DNA of 64,000 bases, from contig NZ_SMFM01000001.1 of assembly GCF_004349085.1 (NCBI RefSeq), forward strand, positions 124,001-188,000, given 5' to 3'. This DNA comes from Flavobacterium caseinilyticum. GTDB lineage: Bacteria > Bacteroidota > Bacteroidia > Flavobacteriales > Flavobacteriaceae. Shown piece after piece: positions 51,802-60,448 of this stretch (position 1 is its first letter; every line of letters begins with the position of its first letter). The notes under the pieces were generated by a model. That model was not told the DNA's origin. It saw nothing but the letters and a program-made list of their open reading frames with translations, and did not search any database. A program made the translations under genes and the position numbers.

Positions 51802-52917
51802 TTGGCACTTGATTCAGTTTTGCAAAAAATGCAAGCCAACAAAGTAATTGTACTATTGGGCGCAAGGCTTGTAGGCAAGACCGAATCGATTAAGAAACTT
51901 ATGGGAAAAGTACTTGAGAAAGTTCTTTTTCTAAACGGAGACGACATAAAATCACCTAATTTATTAGAAATTCAGAGTACGGCAAATTTTAAAAGATTGC
52001 TTGGAGACAGGAAATTGTTAATAATAGATGAGGCATAAGAAATACCTGAAACTGGCAAAAAACTAAAATTGATGGTGGACACTATCGAAGATTTGAAAAT
52101 TTTGGTAAAGGGTTCTACAGCATTTGAAATAAATAATCAATTAGGAGAACCATTGGTTGGATGAATGAAAACAGTTAATTTATATCCGATTTCACATATA
52201 GAATATGGCAAAAATGAAAATTTACTCGAAACCCGAAATAATTTAGAAGATTGATTAATATTGGGGAGTTATCCTGAATAGAGCCATATTAGTAATCGAG
52301 AAGATAAAATAAGTTATTTAAAAGAGTTGGTAAACACCCAATTGTTACGAGATATTTTTGCTTTTGAAGGCATCAAAAAAAGAGATAAAATTATTGCTTT
52401 ACTTCAAATTGTTGCTATTAAAACCGGTAGCGAATTGTCACTCGAAAGTGTGGGTCGTGATTTGCAAATTAGCAAAAACACGGTCGAAAAGTATTTGGAT
52501 TTATTTAGCAAAGTCTTTATAATTTACAGTGTATCAGGATTTAGTAGAAATAGGGATAACGAAATCACTAAAATAAAACAATGGTATTTTGTGGATAATG
52601 GTAATCGAAATGCCATTATCAATTCGTTTAATCCATTAAATAGTAGAGAAGATGTTGGCAAGCTTTGGGAAAATTACTTGAATTCCGAAAGAATAAAAAA
52701 AATGAGTTATACCCAAAATTTTGTTCACGATTATTTTTGGCGTAACCATACCAAACAAGAAATAGATCGAATTGAAGAAAAAGACCAGCGGTTATCGGCT
52801 TTTGAATATAAATACAGAAAAGCAAAATCAAAAATTCCAACTGAATTTGCAAAGTCGTATCCAGAAGCAAGCTTCGAAATCATCAATAAGGAGAATTATT
52901 TAGATTATGTACTTTGA
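51802..52917 (+). pseudogene. decayed AAA-type ATPase with DUF4143-like C-terminus, four in-frame stops
   Basis: A single open frame of 372 codons broken by stops at 52036 (TAA), 52162 (TGA), 52252 (TGA) and 52279 (TAG), but without a frameshift. The N-terminal part has a Walker A-like segment LLGARLVGKTE and a Walker B-like LLIIDEA directly before the first stop. After the third and fourth stops the frame resumes with LRDIFAFEGIKKRDKIIALL, LQISKNTVEKYLDLFSKVFI and AFEYKYRKAKSKI, a DUF4143/DUF234-type C-terminal fold. Restoring AGA/CAA-type codons would give a normal member of this family of nucleoid-independent ATPases. No ATG start is visible (a TTG is the first possible start at 51802), and an AAGGA lies just upstream. 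It is most likely a pseudogene. Confidence 0.85.
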
Positions 52918-52956
52918 AAACGAATCCAGCTGAAGATGGGGTTGTAAAAGACAAAA

Positions 52957-52998
52957 AAAAAGCCAGTTTCAAATCACTAAAAGAAAAACTGGCTTTTT
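52957..52998. terminator. hairpin between pseudogene and beta-barrel gene
   Basis: AAAAAGCCAGTTT (52957-52969) and its exact complement (52986-52998) enclose 16 nt, with A and T runs on either side. It can terminate both convergent units. Confidence 0.85.
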
Positions 52999-53014
52999 AA
53001 AAGTATTGTATTTT

Positions 53015-53620
53015 TTATAGTTGAATAACTCCTCCTACATTTAAGCTGTAACCATTATTTGTAATTCGTTCTTGTGTAGCTTTATTTATATTAGTCATCC
53101 CACTGAAAAATTGAGCGTCAATTAGAATCCCAAATTTATCATTAATTCCAATTTTATATCCAATTCCATACGTTAAACCTAATTGGAAAGATTCTATAGC
53201 GCTTTCAGGAATAGTAGTTTTGTTTCCGTTTTCAATAAATGTAGAACTAGTTAAAAATGAAGGACTTAACCCGAAATTTAAATTCCATTTACGAGTGCTT
53301 CCGAAATGCCAGTTCGCATTAACTGGAATGCTTAAATATTTCAATTCGTCTTCATATACATTTCCAGCATCTTCAATTCTTGAGCCCATTTTATCAGCAA
53401 TTAATCCTGAACGTAAACTCCATCTGTTATTAAAATAGTAATCAACAGTTGCTCCTAATTCAACACCGGAATTGTAATTGGTATTATCTCTATTAGAGAA
53501 CTCTGCAAAACTGGAAACACCAATTTTTGGGGTAATTTCCACGGTACCTTTTTCTTTTATTTGAGCATTAGCCAATCCAAAAGAAGCTAAAGCAAATAAT
53601 GAAAGTAAAACTCTTTTCAT
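53015..53620 (-). CDS. outer-membrane beta-barrel protein
   Basis: A 201-residue exported protein with signal peptide MKRVLLSLFALASFGLANAQ. The mature part shows about eight amphipathic beta-strands, including KGTVEITPKIGVSSFAEFSN, GVELGATVDYYFNNRWSLRS, IPVNANWHFGSTRKWNLNFG and LGLTYGIGYKIGINDKFGIL, and ends with a hydrophobic strand and Leu. This is the PorT/OMP_b-brl_2 type of small barrel. It is similar in build to the protein at 37.6 kb but not close in sequence. A -7 element TACTTTTG lies at 53647-53654 on the minus strand. Confidence 0.82.
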   Translation of the reverse strand: MKRVLLSLFALASFGLANAQIKEKGTVEITPKIGVSSFAEFSNRDNTNYNSGVELGATVDYYFNNRWSLRSGLIADKMGSRIEDAGNVYEDELKYLSIPVNANWHFGSTRKWNLNFGLSPSFLTSSTFIENGNKTTIPESAIESFQLGLTYGIGYKIGINDKFGILIDAQFFSGMTNINKATQERITNNGYSLNVGGVIQL

Positions 53621-53760
53621 TTTTTAAGTATTTAAATTATTTACCACAAAAGTAATAAGTAAATTCTTATATAAAAAGAAAAATGAAAAATAAAATTTGC
53701 ATTAACTATTTTTAAAGTAAATATTAAATAGTATACTTATTATAAATTATTTATAAGCAT

Positions 53761-53790
53761 AAAAAAGTCCCTAGATCTAGGGACTTTTTT
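53761..53790. terminator. 30-bp perfect palindrome ending tatA
   Basis: AAAAAAGTCCCTAGA and its exact complement fill 53761-53790. The last base of the palindrome is also the third base of the tatA stop codon (TAA, minus). It works as a terminator directly at the gene end. Confidence 0.88.
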
Positions 53791-53963
53791 TATTTTGTTT
53801 CTTCTTCTTTTTTATCAGCTGGCTGACCGTCTTTAGACGCGTTTTTGAATTCTTTGATTCCGCTTCCTAAACCTTTCATAAGCTCCGGGATTTTTTTACC
53901 ACCAAAAAGTAATAAAACAACCGCCAATATAATAAGGATTTCTGTAACACCTAATCTTCCCAT
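53790..53963 (-). CDS. tatA: twin-arginine translocase subunit TatA
   Basis: A 57-residue protein that oligomerises to form the pore of the Tat system, which moves folded proteins across the inner membrane. The frame from ATG 53963 reads [20 protein letters not shown], then the conserved hinge [20 protein letters not shown] and a charged tail ([17 protein letters not shown]). A short N-terminal membrane helix, the FGxKK hinge and the amphipathic helix define TatA/E. It lies alone: no tatC or tatB is adjacent. A -7 element TACCTTTG is at 54010-54017 on the minus strand. Confidence 0.93.
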   Translation of the reverse strand: MGRLGVTEILIILAVVLLLFGGKKIPELMKGLGSGIKEFKNASKDGQPADKKEEETK

Positions 53964-54175
53964 GATAGTATAATTTATAGCCGAAGCAAATTTGTAATAA
54001 ACCTGAAAGCAAAGGTATATAGAATTAGTTTACGGAAATTCATTTAACCGCATTTATTTGGTTTCAAAAGCGTTAAAAATTTATTAAAAATTAATTTAGA
54101 TTTGTAATAATCAAGAAAAACAACGGAATACAAGCAACGACAATAATTGTTATATTTGTTCAATAATCAATTTAC

Positions 54176-54691
54176 ATGTCCAAGAAAAGACAAAAACGAA
54201 AAAAAATCAAAGAAAAACTATTCAATAAACGACGTTTAATCATACTAAACGAAGATACATTTGAAGAAACTTTTTCATTGAAACTTACTTTAATGAACGT
54301 TTTTGTGGTAGCATCTTTAGGAGCAATAATTATCATTTTCGTTACTACCTTTATAATCGCTTTCACTCCTTTACGGGAATTCATACCAGGCTATTCTTCG
54401 TCAAAATTAAAGCGAGACGCAACGGAATTAGCCTTGAAATCAGATTCTTTATCCAAGGCTTTAAAAAGAAATGAAGCCTATATCAAATCGATCCAGAAAG
54501 TATTGACGGGAGAATTAGAATATGCTAAATTCAATAAAGACTCGATACTGGAAGCAGCAGATGAAATTAGTACACCAGTTGATTTATCACCATCAAAACC
54601 AGAACTGGAACTGCGGGAACAAGTAGCGAAAGAGGAGAATCCCCACCCCAACCCTCCCCAAAGGGAAGGGAGCCGAAACTCAAAAAAGTAA
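54176..54691 (+). CDS. truncated M23-type peptidase-like membrane protein
   Basis: A 171-residue protein with a basic N-terminus (MSKKRQKRKKIKEKLFNKRR), the segment LNEDTFEETFSLKLTLMNVF, one transmembrane helix (about 41-65), and a coiled-coil stalk (about 78-140). This beginning matches flavobacterial inner-membrane proteins that continue into a C-terminal M23 (LytM) peptidase domain of about 120 residues, usually about 290 residues in total. Here the peptidase is missing and the last residues NPHPNPPQREG come from a C-rich repeat (54641-54672). The gene is probably a deletion-truncated version; alternatively it is a short adaptor. A -7 element TATATTTG is at 54151-54158. Confidence 0.7.
   Translation: MSKKRQKRKKIKEKLFNKRRLIILNEDTFEETFSLKLTLMNVFVVASLGAIIIIFVTTFIIAFTPLREFIPGYSSSKLKRDATELALKSDSLSKALKRNEAYIKSIQKVLTGELEYAKFNKDSILEAADEISTPVDLSPSKPELELREQVAKEENPHPNPPQREGSRNSKK
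54641..54672 (+). repeat. C-rich repeat CCCCACCCCAACCCTCCCC with GGGAAGGG hairpin
   Basis: A C-rich run followed by AAAGGGAAGGGAG, able to pair as CCCTCCCC/GGGAAGGG. The unusual base composition differs from the AT-rich surroundings. It resembles dispersed repeats often translated as NPHPNPPxxG at gene ends in Bacteroidetes. It marks the point where the M23-like protein breaks off. Confidence 0.65.
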
Positions 54692-54757
54692 AAACAGTTT
54701 TCAGCTTAAATAACCTAGAGTCTTCGTGATAAAAAACATTAAAATCAATAGTAAGAA

Positions 54758-56245
54758 ATGTCAATAAAATCAATTGCAGCCAAATTATTTGCACAAAAAA
54801 TATACAAGAAAACACAACTTTGGGCCAATAATCCTATTGAAACGCAAAAGAAGGTTTTACAAAAATTAATCAAAGATGCGAAACAAACACAATTTGGTAT
54901 CGACCATCATTTTGAGCAAATAAAAAATGAGAAGGATTTTGCCAAGCAAGTTCCAGTTCGGGATTATGAAGCGTTAAAACCGTATGTGGATAAGGTGGTA
55001 AAAGGGGAGGAAAACATCCTTTGGAAAGGAAAACCGCTCTATTTTGCCAAGACTTCCGGAACGACTTCCGGGGCCAAATACATTCCGTTGACTAAGGAAT
55101 CGATGCCGTATCATATTGAGGCTGCTCGCAATGCGATTCTGCATTATATTCATGAAACCGGAAGAGCTGATTTTGTTGACGGGAAAATGATTTTCCTGCA
55201 AGGAAGTCCCATATTAGAAGAGAAAAATGGCGTTAAACTAGGTCGATTGTCTGGAATTGTGGCGCATTTTGTTCCAAAATACCTTCAAAAAAACAGAATG
55301 CCTTCTTGGGAAACCAATTGTATCGAAGATTGGGAAACGAAAGTGAATGCAATTGTCGAGGAAACATTCAACGAAAATATGGCTGTGATTTCCGGGATTC
55401 CTTCTTGGGTACAAATGTATTTTGAAAAATTGCATCAAAAAGGAGAGAAGCCAGTGGGTGAAATCTTCAAAAATTTCAATTTGTTTATTTATGGCGGCGT
55501 GAATTATGAACCGTATCGCGCCAAATTTGAAAATCTTATTGGACGAAAAGTAGACAGTATTGAGTTATTTCCGGCTTCGGAAGGATTTTTTGCATATCAG
55601 GATTCGCAAAAGGAAAAAGGAATGTTACTGCTTTTGAACTCCGGTATTTTTTATGAATTTATAAAATCTGATGAATTTTATAGTCAAAATCCAAAACGTT
55701 ATACGATTGGCGAAGTGGAATTGGGTGTGAATTATGTTTTGATAATTTCTACTAATGCAGGACTTTGGGGCTATAATATTGGTGATACGGTTCAGTTTAC
55801 CAGTTTAAAACCGTACCGAATAATTGTCTCGGGAAGAATCAAACATTATATTTCGGCTTTTGGCGAACACGTGATTGGCTTTGAAGTTGAGCAAGCTCTG
55901 AGTGAATCAATGGTTAATACCAATGTTAAAGTAAATGAATTTACGGTTGCCCCGCAGATTAATCCAAAAGAAGGCTTACCGTACCATGAATGGTTTATAG
56001 AATTTGAGAATGAACCTGAAAATCTAGAAGATTTTGCGCAACAATTGGACTATGAAATGCGAATACGTAATATATATTATGATGACTTAATAAAAGGAAG
56101 TGTTTTAAGAAGATTAGTTGTCACCAAAGTCGTTAAAAACGGTTTTCAGGACTATATGAAATCGATTGGTAAACTAGGCGGTCAAAATAAAATTCCGAGG
56201 CTTTCCAATGATAGAAACATAGTGGATTTGTTAAAAAGTAAATAA
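54758..56245 (+). CDS. GH3 auxin-responsive promoter family protein (acyl-amidase-like)
   Basis: A 495-residue member of the bacterial GH3 family in the ANL (adenylating) superfamily. The ATP-binding P-loop appears as LYFAKTSGTTSGAKYIPLTK, and later ELFPASEGFFAYQDSQ and TNAGLWGYNIGDTVQFTS match the plant and bacterial family. A flexible C-terminal domain (about 360-495) carries the conserved HVIGFEVEQALSE segment. Plant GH3 enzymes conjugate amino acids to hormones; the bacterial substrate is unknown. It begins 66 bp after the truncated M23-like gene, and the next gene has its own promoter. Confidence 0.88.
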   Translation: MSIKSIAAKLFAQKIYKKTQLWANNPIETQKKVLQKLIKDAKQTQFGIDHHFEQIKNEKDFAKQVPVRDYEALKPYVDKVVKGEENILWKGKPLYFAKTSGTTSGAKYIPLTKESMPYHIEAARNAILHYIHETGRADFVDGKMIFLQGSPILEEKNGVKLGRLSGIVAHFVPKYLQKNRMPSWETNCIEDWETKVNAIVEETFNENMAVISGIPSWVQMYFEKLHQKGEKPVGEIFKNFNLFIYGGVNYEPYRAKFENLIGRKVDSIELFPASEGFFAYQDSQKEKGMLLLLNSGIFYEFIKSDEFYSQNPKRYTIGEVELGVNYVLIISTNAGLWGYNIGDTVQFTSLKPYRIIVSGRIKHYISAFGEHVIGFEVEQALSESMVNTNVKVNEFTVAPQINPKEGLPYHEWFIEFENEPENLEDFAQQLDYEMRIRNIYYDDLIKGSVLRRLVVTKVVKNGFQDYMKSIGKLGGQNKIPRLSNDRNIVDLLKSK

Positions 56246-56259
56246 ATGTCTTACCTTTG
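56227..56259 (+). promoter_or_regulatory. promoter of DUF6909-type gene, TTTG-N21-TACCTTTG
   Basis: A TTTG -33 element (56227-56230) and an exact -7 TACCTTTG (56252-56259) with 21 bp between them. The -33 element lies inside the GH3 coding end. The ATG at 56282 follows 22 bp later. Confidence 0.7.
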
Positions 56260-56281
56260 CAGGTTAGAAAATAAGTAGAAA

Positions 56282-57961
56282 ATGAAAGAAACAAAAAACA
56301 TATCACGCTCCAGAGCGCAGGAATCATCGGCAGCAATTGAAAAAATGTACATTACGATGCGTCACCTTTTTAACAGGGGCTTTTACAAACCGATGGGAAT
56401 TTCAGGTGATACGTTGCGCGAAGCATTATTAGCATTACGACCAGAAATTTATGGAAATATAGCCGAAGAAAAAGTAGAATTGAACGGACTTTTATATGTT
56501 ATAGAACGTCTTCCAGTAGGAATTGAAGAATGTAGATTTATCAATTTAACATCAGATGAAGGGTATTCTAAATCGCATTTTCAGGCGATTGTACCACCAA
56601 AAAGACGCCGTAATTGTTACCGAATCGATGAGGAACAAATGAATGTGGAGATTACAAGAGGACGTTCGGATATTTATGATATTTTGACGCATTTGACGTT
56701 TATTTTCATTGAATCACACAAAATTAGAAACAGGGTTTTACTGGATGATGCCGGTGAGGTTTCCCGCGATTGGTTCAAATTGGAACAAGCGGTTTCTCAA
56801 AAGAAGAAACTGACTCAGATAGAAAAAGAGAAAGCTATTTCACATGCTGCCAATATTCTGGGAAGAACATTTGAGGAAGTATTGGATATTTATGACTCTT
56901 TTGGTTCAGCTGCTGCGCCAGATCGTTTCTTGCATGTCATCTTTTGGTTGGGAAAACTTGCCATTGAAGAAATTGTCGACGATAATAAGAGAACGATTAC
57001 GTTTAGTCCTATTTTGAGAGAACGTTTGGGACACCACATTCACGGGGAAATTTGGGCTACTAACATCAAGGAGGTTTTGAAAGAAAACCAACTTTTAGAC
57101 CGCCCGATTCATGTGATTAGTGCCAATATGCATAGTGTGATGAATTCTATTTTTGCAACGAAAGTTTTAAAAACTAAGTTCAAAGACAAATCAGATTTCT
57201 TTATTTATGAGGAATTGAGTAAGTCAGGTGCCAATGCGGTTCGAAACCAAGTGGAGGAAGTAGCCTTGAAATGCGGAATGATTTCGTTGCCGGATACCTC
57301 AGGAACTAATATCGACGTACAGATTTTTGATACCGCCAAAATTGATTGGGCAAAAACATCTTTTCCTAAAGCAAATATTGGCGACAAACAACCAGTATTG
57401 ATCGTTATGGATTACGCGTTTGGAGAACAGGCTTATGAAACCATTGATGAGTTGTTGAAACCGTTCAAAAAAGACACTTTGTTGAATGTAGAATCGGTTT
57501 CAATCATGGGAAAAGCGGGAATTCTGGAAGGTGGAAAAGGGGATATTATGATTCCAAACGCTCACATTAATGAAGGAACGGCAGATAATTATTATTTTGA
57601 AAATGAATTAAAGGCTGAAATGTTTGAAGGAAATGGCATTGCCGTTTTTGCCGGGCCGATGGTAACCGTACTTGGAACTTCCTTACAAAATAGAGATTTA
57701 TTGAAGTTTTTCTATGAATCAACCTGGGGAGTTATCGGATTGGAAATGGAAGGTTCGTATTATCAAAAAGCGATCCAATCCGCTTCTAAAATCAGAAAGA
57801 GTGTTCCTCATGATGTCAAAGTAAGATACGCATATTACGCATCAGATAATCCTCTGGAAACAGGAAGTACATTGGCTTCAGGCGGACTGGGAACTACCGG
57901 TGTAAAACCAACGTATTTGATTACGATTAAGATATTGGAACAAATTTTCAACGTAAAATAA
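56282..57961 (+). CDS. DUF6909-type protein with nucleoside-phosphorylase-like C-terminal half
   Basis: A 559-residue cytoplasmic protein. The N-terminal half (about 1-250) is basic and helical, with MYITMRHLFNRGFYKPMGIS and SDIYDILTHLTFIFIESHKI. The C-terminal half resembles a nucleoside phosphorylase or AMP nucleosidase fold: QPVLIVMDYAFGEQAYETID, then VESVSIMGKAGILEGGKGDI, IPNAHINEGTADNYYFENEL and VIGLEMEGSYYQKAIQSASK, where EMEGS recalls the catalytic EME motif. It therefore may hydrolyse or phosphorolyse a nucleotide. I believe it carries the family label DUF6909 in flavobacteria, but this is from memory. It has its own promoter. Confidence 0.75.
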   Translation: MKETKNISRSRAQESSAAIEKMYITMRHLFNRGFYKPMGISGDTLREALLALRPEIYGNIAEEKVELNGLLYVIERLPVGIEECRFINLTSDEGYSKSHFQAIVPPKRRRNCYRIDEEQMNVEITRGRSDIYDILTHLTFIFIESHKIRNRVLLDDAGEVSRDWFKLEQAVSQKKKLTQIEKEKAISHAANILGRTFEEVLDIYDSFGSAAAPDRFLHVIFWLGKLAIEEIVDDNKRTITFSPILRERLGHHIHGEIWATNIKEVLKENQLLDRPIHVISANMHSVMNSIFATKVLKTKFKDKSDFFIYEELSKSGANAVRNQVEEVALKCGMISLPDTSGTNIDVQIFDTAKIDWAKTSFPKANIGDKQPVLIVMDYAFGEQAYETIDELLKPFKKDTLLNVESVSIMGKAGILEGGKGDIMIPNAHINEGTADNYYFENELKAEMFEGNGIAVFAGPMVTVLGTSLQNRDLLKFFYESTWGVIGLEMEGSYYQKAIQSASKIRKSVPHDVKVRYAYYASDNPLETGSTLASGGLGTTGVKPTYLITIKILEQIFNVK

Positions 57962-57970
57962 AAAATATAA

Positions 57971-58960
57971 ATGAGTACAAACGTGCCCAATAATCAAGAC
58001 GATCGGGAAATTGATTTAATGCAAATTTCTAGAAATATCGGAGATTTTTTTCGAGGAATTAACAGCTTTTTCTTTCAATGTATCCAGTTTTTTTTTAAAA
58101 ATGGGATTGTAATTATGATATTATTTATAGTTGGAGTTGGAGTAGGAGTTTATTTGGATAAAACAAAAAAAACATACGATCATCAAATTATTGTATCACC
58201 AAACTTTGGAAGTACCGACTATTTATATTCAAAAATTGATCTGATATCGGCTAAAATTAAAGAAGGAGACACCGTTTTTTTGAAAAATATAGTCGGTATA
58301 AAAAAACCTAAAGAAATAATAAAAATAGAGATTAAGCCTATTGCCGATGTGTATAAATTCATCGATAATAAAGCAGAAAACTTTGAATTAATTAAGTTGA
58401 TGGCAGAAGATGGGGATGTAAAAAAGATTCTGGAAGACAATTTAACCAGTAAAAATTATACATCCCACACTGTTTTCTTCAAAACAAATCGATTGACCTA
58501 TGATAAAGAGACCGTGCAACCGTTATTAGATTTTTTAAACGATTCAGAATATTATCGAAAAATTCAACAAGTAGTTTTAAAAAACCTGCAAATTAAGATG
58601 ACTGAAAATGATTCTATTATTTCACAGATTAACGGCGTTTTAAACGGATTCTCGAATAGAGTAAATGGCAGTCAAACCAGCAATAAATTAATTTATTTTA
58701 ACGAAAATACGCAGTTAAATGAGGTCATAAAGACCAAGGATGTTTTGATAAATGAACAAGGAAAGCACAGAATTGATTCCGTTGGTTACGATAAAATCGT
58801 AAAAGACAACAGCGCGATAACAAATATTGAAAACACTTCTTCAGTGAATGGTAAACTCAAATTTATTATTCCGCTGTTGTTAATTTTTGGTTTCATTTTG
58901 ATTAAACTCTTTCAAAGATTCTATAATAAGCAAAAAAAATTATCTTTACAGAGCACTTAA
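57971..58960 (+). CDS. Wzz-like polysaccharide chain-length or export protein
   Basis: A 329-residue inner-membrane protein with two transmembrane helices (about 43-65 and 295-315) enclosing a periplasmic region, the layout of Wzz/PCP chain-length regulators. The segment GVGVYLDKTKKTYDHQIIVS after helix 1 fits the PCP fold. The periplasmic part is helix-rich and hydrophilic; the typical proline-rich motif before helix 2 is weak. No kinase domain is present, so it is not a full tyrosine autokinase. It lies 9 bp after the DUF6909-type gene and just before the rfbCD genes, which fits a role in surface polysaccharide assembly. Confidence 0.7.
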   Translation: MSTNVPNNQDDREIDLMQISRNIGDFFRGINSFFFQCIQFFFKNGIVIMILFIVGVGVGVYLDKTKKTYDHQIIVSPNFGSTDYLYSKIDLISAKIKEGDTVFLKNIVGIKKPKEIIKIEIKPIADVYKFIDNKAENFELIKLMAEDGDVKKILEDNLTSKNYTSHTVFFKTNRLTYDKETVQPLLDFLNDSEYYRKIQQVVLKNLQIKMTENDSIISQINGVLNGFSNRVNGSQTSNKLIYFNENTQLNEVIKTKDVLINEQGKHRIDSVGYDKIVKDNSAITNIENTSSVNGKLKFIIPLLLIFGFILIKLFQRFYNKQKKLSLQST

Positions 58961-59031
58961 AAAAAATCGATTTTAAAGTTTTAAACTAATTTAAATAAAG
59001 ACACCATTTGCAGTGTTTTAAAAATATAAAA

Positions 59032-59583
59032 ATGAATTTCATTACCACCAATTTATCGGGTTGTTACATTATTGAGCCTAAAGTTATCAAAGACGAAAGG
59101 GGTTATTTTATGGAAAGCTATAACGAAGGCACCTTTCAAAAAGGGCTGGCAGAACCGATACACTTTGTGCAGGATAATCAATCTTTTTCAACAAAAGGAG
59201 TGCTTCGAGGATTGCATTATCAAACAGGAATTCATGCTCAAGCCAAGCTCGTTAGAGTTTTGCAGGGTGAAGTACTGGATATTGCAGTTGATATTCGCCC
59301 TAATTCAGCAACATATGGTCAACATATTTCCATAGTGCTTTCCGGTGAAAATCAGAAACAGTTTTTTATCCCAAGAGGTTTTGCGCATGGATTTTTAGTT
59401 TTGAGCGAAACAGCAACGTTCTTTTATAAATGTGATAATTATTACAATAAAGAATCCGAGGGAGGAATTATTTTTAATGATATGGAAATCAATATTGATT
59501 GGCAATTTTCAGATCAAGATCTGATTATTTCTGAAAAAGATAAAGGATTACCAACGTTACAAAATGCCAAAAAAGCATGGTAG
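59032..59583 (+). CDS. rfbC: dTDP-4-dehydrorhamnose 3,5-epimerase
   Basis: A 183-residue cupin-type epimerase converting dTDP-4-keto-6-deoxyglucose to dTDP-4-keto-rhamnose. The start at ATG 59032 (MNFITTNLSGCYIIEPKVIK) is better than an upstream TTG at 59008. The catalytic histidine is H62 in GVLRGLHYQTG and the acid tyrosine is Y132 in FFYKCDNYYN. The segment FFIPRGFAHGFLVLSE is also conserved. It overlaps the start of rfbD by seven bases. rfbA and rfbB are not in the window. Confidence 0.95.
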   Translation: MNFITTNLSGCYIIEPKVIKDERGYFMESYNEGTFQKGLAEPIHFVQDNQSFSTKGVLRGLHYQTGIHAQAKLVRVLQGEVLDIAVDIRPNSATYGQHISIVLSGENQKQFFIPRGFAHGFLVLSETATFFYKCDNYYNKESEGGIIFNDMEINIDWQFSDQDLIISEKDKGLPTLQNAKKAW

Positions 59584-60431
59584 TTCTTGTTACCGGAGCC
59601 AATGGCCAGTTAGGACAATCCTTGCAGTTTATTGCTGCTGAGTACCCTCAAATAGATTTTAGATTTTATAATTCGCAAGAATTAGATATTACACAAAAAA
59701 AAGGAATCGAAACAATTTTTAATACCATAAAACCTGAATTCTGCATAAATGCCGCTGCCTACACCGCTGTCGATAAAGCCGAAAGTGAACCAGAAAAAGC
59801 GTATGAAATCAATGTGACCGGCGCAGGAAATCTGGCTGAAGTTTGCAAAGAAATTGGAGCCAAATTAATTCACATTTCAACTGATTTTATTTTTGATGGT
59901 AACCAGAAAACGCCTTATACCGAGGATGATCGTACCAATCCTAAAAGTGTCTACGGTCAGACCAAATTAGACGGCGAAAAAGCCATTCAATCCATTTTTG
60001 AGCGTTATTTTATTATCAGAACTTCATGGGTTTATTCGCAATTTGGGAATAACTTCATGAAATCAATGCTGCGATTAAGTAAGGAAAGAGAAACTTTGTC
60101 TATTGTCAATGACCAGATAGGAACCCCAACTAATGCTGTGGATTTAGCGCATGTATTGATGAAAATTATTTCAAATACTGTCCAAAATCCAGAACGTAAG
60201 ACATACGGGATCTACAATTTCAGTAACGAAGGACAATGCAGTTGGTTTGATTTTGCAAAGAAAATATTCCAAATAAATAATATAAAAATCGATTTAAAAC
60301 CGATTCCAAGCAGTGATTACCCAACTCCCGCAGAAAGGCCAAAATATAGTGTTCTGGACAAAAATAAGATTAAAAGGGTATTTGGAGTTGAGGTCAAAAA
60401 CTGGGAGGAGAGTTTAAAGATAATAGAATAA
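59577..60431 (+). CDS. rfbD: dTDP-4-dehydrorhamnose reductase
   Basis: A 284-residue short-chain dehydrogenase that reduces dTDP-4-keto-rhamnose to dTDP-rhamnose with NADPH. The nucleotide motif is VTGANGQLGQ (5-14), the active-site pair is Y126 and K130 in SVYGQTKLDGEKA, and ISTDFIFDGNQKTPYTEDD carries the conserved DxxFDG motif. The final PRPKYSVLD-type segment (AERPKYSVLDKNKI) is typical of RmlD. The ATG overlaps the rfbC stop by seven bases. It ends 17 bp from a convergent glycosyltransferase gene. Confidence 0.95.
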   Translation: MVVLVTGANGQLGQSLQFIAAEYPQIDFRFYNSQELDITQKKGIETIFNTIKPEFCINAAAYTAVDKAESEPEKAYEINVTGAGNLAEVCKEIGAKLIHISTDFIFDGNQKTPYTEDDRTNPKSVYGQTKLDGEKAIQSIFERYFIIRTSWVYSQFGNNFMKSMLRLSKERETLSIVNDQIGTPTNAVDLAHVLMKIISNTVQNPERKTYGIYNFSNEGQCSWFDFAKKIFQINNIKIDLKPIPSSDYPTPAERPKYSVLDKNKIKRVFGVEVKNWEESLKIIE

Positions 60432-60448
60432 ATAATTCAATTCCTGAC

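Noticed and set aside
51802..52917. Stop-codon recoding in the ATPase gene
   Set aside because: All three stop codons are used and no start codon or recoding element is visible; inactivation by substitution is simpler.
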